In this document: in pieces, positions 58,461-64,000 of the stretch | How positions within the stretch are numbered: the first letter of the stretch is position 1 | Layout: the number at the start of each line of letters is the position of its first letter | Assembly (NCBI GenBank): GCA_023614405.1 | Contig: CM042692.1 | Coordinates: 123,311,503-123,375,502 of the forward strand | Origin: Avena insularis | Lineage: Eukaryota > Streptophyta > Magnoliopsida > Poales > Poaceae | DNA length: 64,000 bases | Direction of reading: 5' to 3' | The notes under the pieces: generated by a model | What the model saw: only the letters and a program-made list of their open reading frames with translations | The model's database searches: none | Told to the model about the DNA's origin: nothing | Program-made: the position numbers and the translations under genes

Positions 58461-58472
58461 GTGGGGGAGAGT
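58461..58472 (+). other. Polypurine tract
   Basis: GTGGGGGAGAGT immediately before the right LTR. Confidence 0.85.
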
Positions 58473-61400
58473 TGTAGCATCCCAATTGTCTAACAATTGT
58501 AATGATACTTGGTCTAGTAATATAATGGCTACTTCAAATATATAATTGTAGCATCATCATTATATCATGCTCATGTCATCATGCCTCCTTGCATTTGAGC
58601 ATCATATAAAACCCCTTTTCATTTGGTTCTTATCTCATATGCATTGTTAATTGTATTTGCCTCTTGATAATTTATTTGGTTCTTGATATATTGTTTAATG
58701 CCCAAGTTGAGTTGGGGGCATATCTCTTATTAACTCCACCACCTTTTTCTTTCACCACCTTATAATTCCACCATCCAACCAAATATGAGCTTGGCACTTA
58801 TTGGTTTTACCTCTAGCTCATGTGGGTTGGGATGGATCCAATTCTTTATCCACATACTCTCATCTTAGCATCATGTTGTTTTCACAATATTGAAACATGA
58901 GAGCCACATGGCCACATTTTCATGCCTTGTGAGTGGAACCTTTTTCCTAGCTTCCATATGTGTGATTTTGGGGTTATTCTCATGTTGGGATATTTTTGTG
59001 GGCTTATTAAATACCTAGTGGCATATACACACTAGCAAGTCCCAAATATAATCCAATGTGATCATCTCCATATACTCCACTTGGAATTCTTTCTAAATTC
59101 CTTTGCTTGGGCCTTACTCCAATTTTGGGAATGCATGATAATAATGCCATGTAAAAATGTTGTTTTCACAATAATCAACATGGCCATAAATGTTTTGCAT
59201 GGGCCATGCAAGCCCCACCTTTTGCTTGTTCTTTGGATCTTATTTGAATTTTGAGTGAATTTAAACCACATCTCTCTCTACTCTTAGCTTGATCTTGTTT
59301 GTGCTTGCTTAAGACCATCATCACCACACCCCTCTCTTGTGTTGCTTGATCTAGTTGGAGCATGCAACTCCTATAAACCCCAAGCCACCACCCCATCACC
59401 CTAATCCCCTAGCTATCACCACCCTACCTCACCTCTCCTCTCTTTACCATCCCCTCTAAACCTAGCTCTAAGCTAAAACCTAGACCAAACCCTAAGTACC
59501 CTAAGTCCACCACCTCTCTCTCTCGGCCTCCCCCTCTCTCTTACCTAGCTGGCCACCTCGCTACCCCCAGCCCCAACCAAACCCTAGCTACCTCGAGCCA
59601 TACCCCCTCTCTACCCGAGCCTAGCTCCCAACCCTAGCCCGAGCTCCCTACCTCCCTCCCTCTCCTTTCTCTCTGCCCTAGGGGCCCCAGCCCGAGCCTC
59701 CCACCACCCTGGCCTGCCCTAACCCACCTGCCAGCTTCCCATGCGCGCGCCCTGCCCTTCCCCGACCGTGCACGTGAAGGAGGGAGAAGAGAAAGGTGGC
59801 ACCGAGCCACCTTTTCCCATCTACCCCACCCCCATGGCATCTCCCTCTCCCTCTCGGCTTTATCCTCCTCCTACCACCTCTCTGACATCCCCAGATCCAC
59901 CCCAGGACGCCCCCTCTCCTGCGTCCTCACCACCGCCACACCATCGCCGGCAACACCCTCGGCCTCCACCGCCCCCTCCTTATCCAGCCAGTGGCGTGGC
60001 GCTCCAAGGTGTCGAGGAGGACCACGTAGCTCCCCTACGTCGCCCTGTACCCGGAGCCAGGAAGGAGGAGCACCAGAGCCACCAGATCGACGCCAAGGCC
60101 GACGCCAAACCCTAGTCGCCCGGTCTCTGCCTCGACGACGATCCCCTACGCCTCGAGCCGATCAGACCACGCCAACGTCCTCACGGTGAGCTCCCCGACC
60201 CCCCTGACATGGTTCCCTTCGCCGTACCGCGCTAGACTCACCGGACCCTTCGTCGTGCACCCTCGGTGCACCGACGAGCGCGCACGCCTGCTCGCTCCGC
60301 TCCGCGTAAAACCCTATCTAGGCAGCGCCCGACCTCCTAACAGCTACCCCCGCACAGCCCAGTGGCCACCGCCTCCGCGCATGCCCAGGTCCCCAGTTCG
60401 ATTCCCCCGCGCGCTGCGCTCCGCGCGTCGGCATCGATCTGTCGACAGACGGTTTCAGAGAAGAGAAACAGTGATCGAACCCCGTTTTGTAGATAACCCC
60501 CTGTTCTTTTGTTTCATCAACCCGCGCTCCCTAGGACCCACCTGTCTGCCTCGGTGCGCTTTTATAAAAAGGCTCCCCTGTTTTGATCGCCTCAACCCGC
60601 AGTCCTCCCTCTGAGCCGCGTGGCAGCCTCGCGTCTGCCCACTGACGTGTGGGTCCGCTTGTGCCGTGGTCCCGTCTGTCAGTTGCTGGGGCTAGTGCAA
60701 GCTGCGGTGAGAAAAGCTTTTCGCGCGCAGTTCAGTCCAGTCAGCGTTGGCCCACCCGTCAGCGTCTGTGTCTGGGTCTGCCTGGGTGACAAAAGTCTCT
60801 GTGTTCAATCTGTTTAAATTTAAATCTTTTCAAATTAAATCAAACTCAAATTTAAATTCTGTTTTAAATAACTTTTGAAATACAAACTCAAATATTACAT
60901 ATGATATATGTTTTGAGATCAGAAAAATATGAGGAATTCAAATATGCTATCTAAAATATATTTTGAACACTTTATTTTCCAAGTTTAATAGAATTACAAT
61001 AAATTGCCCTTTTCCCTTAATTAATTAATAACTTTTGTTTTATAACCCCAAATTCAACAAATAATATGTCTAAAATGATTAGCTCGACGAGACCTTTCTG
61101 TTTATGCGTTCCATGTCTTGTTTTGAAGAATGCATCATATAAATATAAAATATTCAGCAACTAATATGAGAATAAAATGGGGCCAAAACTAAATAAAATG
61201 CTTTATTATTATATTCCACACCTCACCCATGCCATGCTACTTTATTGCCATGCAAATTGTGCATCATTCATCATGGCATGATTGTTTGCTTGTCGCATTT
61301 ATTCATATGCTTGTGCACTTTATTTATGTTGGCCCTTGTTTGTTTGGTTCTTCCTCGGATAGACGCTGAGCAGGGGATATATCAAGACAACCAGGAGCAC

Positions 61401-63161
61401 TACCCAGATCCATCCCTTGCTTCAACTGAGCTGCCAGGCAAGCACTACCACATGCTTGCATACATATAGTACCTATTGCCTCTATCTTATTCTTGCATCA
61501 TTGAGTCACGAATGCATTAAATTGAATCCCAAGTATCGCATAGCCTTTACTTTTAAACCCCACCGAAGCTTGTTCCTCCATCCCATGAGCCCCTACTACA
61601 GGAGTTGTTTGAGCCATGCGAGTCGTAGAACAACATGTGTAGGGTATGTGAGTGTCTGATGGATAACGAGGTACCTATACAACTTAACCTGAGTAGTAAT
61701 GGGATAACTAATGAAAGTGGCATCGGTGAGCCATATTCGCTATTTGGTTTTTCAGGCTCACTTGTGTCCCGTAAGACCCCGAGTACTTGATTCCTGTTCC
61801 AAGATTATTCGCGCTATCCACATCCGGAGGCCTTATGGACCCCGAGCCAGAGCTTGATTCATTCTTATTTCTTGGGGCCACAAACTAGTTTGAGGTTTTA
61901 TTTACTATCCTGTACTTATGCCATGCTTTACTGCTTTATTTAAGATTGTGCGAGGAGCACACTATACTGTTTAGGGCCGGGACACAATTTCGCGGTATCG
62001 ACAAGCCCAGTCACACTTTCGGGTTCCCAGTCGTTTACAGCCGTCCACCCAAACCTTGAGTCCGTCTCGTAGCCGGCCGCCTTCACGGTAGCTTAATGGG
62101 TGGCCCCTGAAATATTTCTGAATCTCGCAATTGCTTTGTCGTGGATCGCCTCGTTGGGTTTTGATTTGGTTTTTCCGAGGCATATCGAGTGTGTGTTGCT
62201 ATTTGTGCACCCCTGCAGGGTAAAACTTTCTGAAAGCCGTGTCCGCGGTTATGGACGACTTGGAGCACAGTTTCTCGATCATAGACAAGCATAACTAAAG
62301 TACCGCTTTTAATTTGACTAGACTAGGTACGACTAGTAAATAGTGAAACACTCACGCAATGGATAATAAAACGCCAGCGGATGGGGGGGTTGTTCGTCCG
62401 CTTCCTCGTCGATGGCGAGGAGGAGGATGGATCTGTGGATATTACCGTTTTAAGCGTTATAACTGTTGTTATTAATCCACGGACATCCGTCTATCTCTGG
62501 TTAGGCGGATGGTTAGCAGTATCTATAGAATTGTTAGGGTTTATCTTTTGCTGCAATTCGTCACCCAGGTTGTGTCCCTTTAGAGGCATAAAGACTTCTT
62601 GAGTACCCTAGGGTCTCACACGATAAATTATTGGTTCAGATGAACAGGTACACTCGCAAGATGGATACTGGGTGGAAGAGACGGACGATGTGGGCAACGA
62701 TCATTCGGTGTAGAGATTCCGGGAACGGGGATCCGTGAGATCTGTGGCCGGGATGTGCTTATTTATGGGGCATCTTATGCCGATTTTCTTCTTATCCGTA
62801 CTCGGATTTTGTCTTCCGCTTCCGCTTGATACTCTGTTGATTGATGTATGAGGAGATATCCTACACTATTATATCTATCTAGGATATTTGGATCTTGCCG
62901 TATGGCGTTGCTATTTTTCCTTTCTTTTTAGATGGAATGGCTCTGATGTACTATTGTATGGTGGCTTGCATACATACTCATTTGTGTATGTAGTTGATCA
63001 CTTCGCTTTGGATTCGCGCCCGTTCTTGTCCTGATGTTTGGAAATGGTTGGGACGGCCGAAAGGTCTACCTGTGAGTGGCATTTGGGCCCCACCGTACTA
63101 TTTCAACCATTTCTGATCATCCAGGCTTGTACTAGGAGCGTAATTCACCGAGGTAGTTACA
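58473..63161 (+). repeat. 3' LTR of the LARD-like element
   Basis: 4689 bp with the same boundaries; it contains an additional segment at about 60720-60812 that is absent from the left LTR. Confidence 0.95.
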
Positions 63162-63165
63162 CTTG

Positions 63166-64000
63166 CCTTCTTCTCTGGAGCCTTGGGCTTGATGGAGCAT
63201 TCGCAGATGCGCTCTAGAAATACTCCAGGTGGTATTGGGGCACAGGTGGAGCTGATGTTGGCGAGTATATCTGCCTCCTCATTACTTTTGTGGCCAACGT
63301 GCCATAGCTCGCAGCCGTTGAAGTCTCCCTCGAGTTTGTCGTAGAGGTCGTGGTAGGCGATCATGTTGTCACTCAGGGCGTCGCACTCGTGCATTGTTTG
63401 GTTGACCACCAGTTTGGAGTTGCCGTAGATGACGAGTCTCTTAGCACCGCAGGCTTTCGCCATCCGCATTCCATGGATCAAGGCTTCGTATTCAGCTTCA
63501 TTGTTGGAGGCTGTGAACTTCATTCGCAGAACGTACTTCATCTTGTCTCCTTGGGGCGATGTTAGTATGACACCTGCGCTAGCTCCGTCCTTTCGCTTGG
63601 ATCCATCGAAGTGCATTGTCCAAACGTAGGACATGTCTGGCATGTCGGGGAGCTGATTCTCCATCCAGTGCACGAGGAAGTCCGGGAGAACTTGCGATTT
63701 GATTGCATCGCGCTTCTCATATGTGATGTCTCGCGAAGACAGTTCGATTCCCCAGAGCGCGACTCGTCTAGTGGCGTCAGGATTATTGAGTATGTGCCCG
63801 AGCAGGGTGTCATTGACCACCACGATTGGGTGCTCCTGGAAGTAGTGGTGCAGTCGCCTGGCTATCATAAAGACGCCATATGCCAGCTTCTGGTAGTGCA
63901 GGTACCACTTCTTTGTTGGTGTGAGCACCTCACTGAGGTAGTATACTGGGCGCTAAACCCCGTGGACCTTATTTTCTTCGGCTCGCTCCACCACGAGCAC
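63166..64000 (-). pseudogene. Gypsy RT end and RNase H
   Basis: From 63928 a 276-codon frame reads TPTKKWYLHYQKLAYGVFMIARRLHHYF (RT connection) and then the RNase H core WTMHFDGSKRKDGASAGVIL, with its Asp, and NNEAEYEALIHGMRMA with the catalytic Glu, then VNQTMHECDA and GHKSNEEADILAN with the last Asp. This is the dual RNase H arrangement of Tat/gypsy pol. A TAG at 63955-63953 lies upstream in the same frame. The frame runs into the LARD-like element at 63161; its last ~20 codons are foreign. The rest of pol is beyond the window end. Confidence 0.9.

Larger units (their letters stand above)
51136..63161 (+). mobile_element. LARD-like non-autonomous retrotransposon with 4.6-kb LTRs
   Basis: A 12.0-kb plus-strand element with LTRs 51136-55706 (4571 bp) and 58473-63161 (4689 bp), exact target duplication CTTGC (51131-51135 and 63162-63166), Met-tRNA-type primer site after the left LTR and polypurine tract before the right one. 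The 2.8-kb internal region encodes no recognisable protein. Very long LTRs around a short non-coding domain define LARDs (large retrotransposon derivatives), known from Triticeae, for example Sukkula. It is inserted in the RNase H-integrase linker of the Tat element. Confidence 0.93.
27061..64000 (-). mobile_element. Tat-lineage Ty3/gypsy retrotransposon, interrupted by three insertions
   Basis: The minus-strand element occupies 27061-27255, 35306-42352, 51024-51135 and 63162-64000. Continuity is shown by the exact target duplications GGGGT, GATCG and CTTGC that flank the three inserted elements. RNase H (63.2-64.0 kb) precedes integrase (to 41108), as in the gypsy order; gag, protease and RT lie beyond the window end. 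A plus-strand gypsy-type transposon gene lies between pol and the 3' LTR, a hallmark of grass Tat elements such as Grande and RIRE2. All its coding parts carry stops. Confidence 0.85.

Overview
This window is plant nuclear DNA from a grass, most likely a large-genome Pooideae species (wheat, barley, rye, oat or ryegrass type). Almost all of it is LTR retrotransposons nested inside one another. I find no convincing host gene, tRNA, rRNA or CRISPR array. The call rests on a BARE/Angela-like LTR starting TGTTGGAGATATGCCC, a Sirevirus-type copia element, Athila-like elements, a Tat-lineage gypsy element with an antisense gene, and a LARD-like element with 4.6-kb LTRs. I cannot name the species.

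Layout. 1-1860: unassigned sequence with a possible gypsy LTR fragment, a GC-rich patch and a SINE-like tract. 1860-4560: minus-strand copia fragment (part of the 3' LTR plus the pol end), the same family as the element at 42-51 kb. 4561-5786 and 17480-18472: two halves of a Tat-like fragment whose plus-strand gypsy-type transposon gene is split by a complete Sirevirus-like copia element (5787-17474, target duplication TCGGG). 18473-27060: minus-strand Athila-like gypsy element with gag, protease and RT/RNase H, but no integrase and a truncated 5' LTR. From 27061 to beyond 64000: minus-strand Tat-lineage element, broken by three complete insertions. These are a gag-only Athila-like element (27256-35305, TSD GGGGT), an Angela/BARE-like copia element (42353-51023, TSD GATCG) and a LARD-like element (51136-63161, TSD CTTGC).

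Removing the insertions gives the Tat element in the order RNase H (63166-64000), integrase (51135-51024 then 42352-41108), an antisense multi-exon gene on the plus strand (36922-40671), and a 3' LTR (about 36800-35306 then 27255-27061). Four of the five larger elements have an exact 5-bp target-site duplication, so their ends are firm.

All coding regions here carry stops or frameshifts except the RT-RNase H blocks and the gag of the 27-35 kb element. The most interesting signals are: a CCGGATTATCCGG palindrome repeated through the LTRs, the 3' region and even the integrase-RT linker of the Sirevirus; a spliced antisense gene with uniform 64-80 bp introns in the Tat element; stop codons that are nearly all one C-to-T step from CAG, CAA or CGA; a 93-bp tandem repeat carrying ACCAACTATACGG arms in the Athila-like element; and consistent loss of single C/G bases in one LTR of a pair, which may be an assembly artefact.
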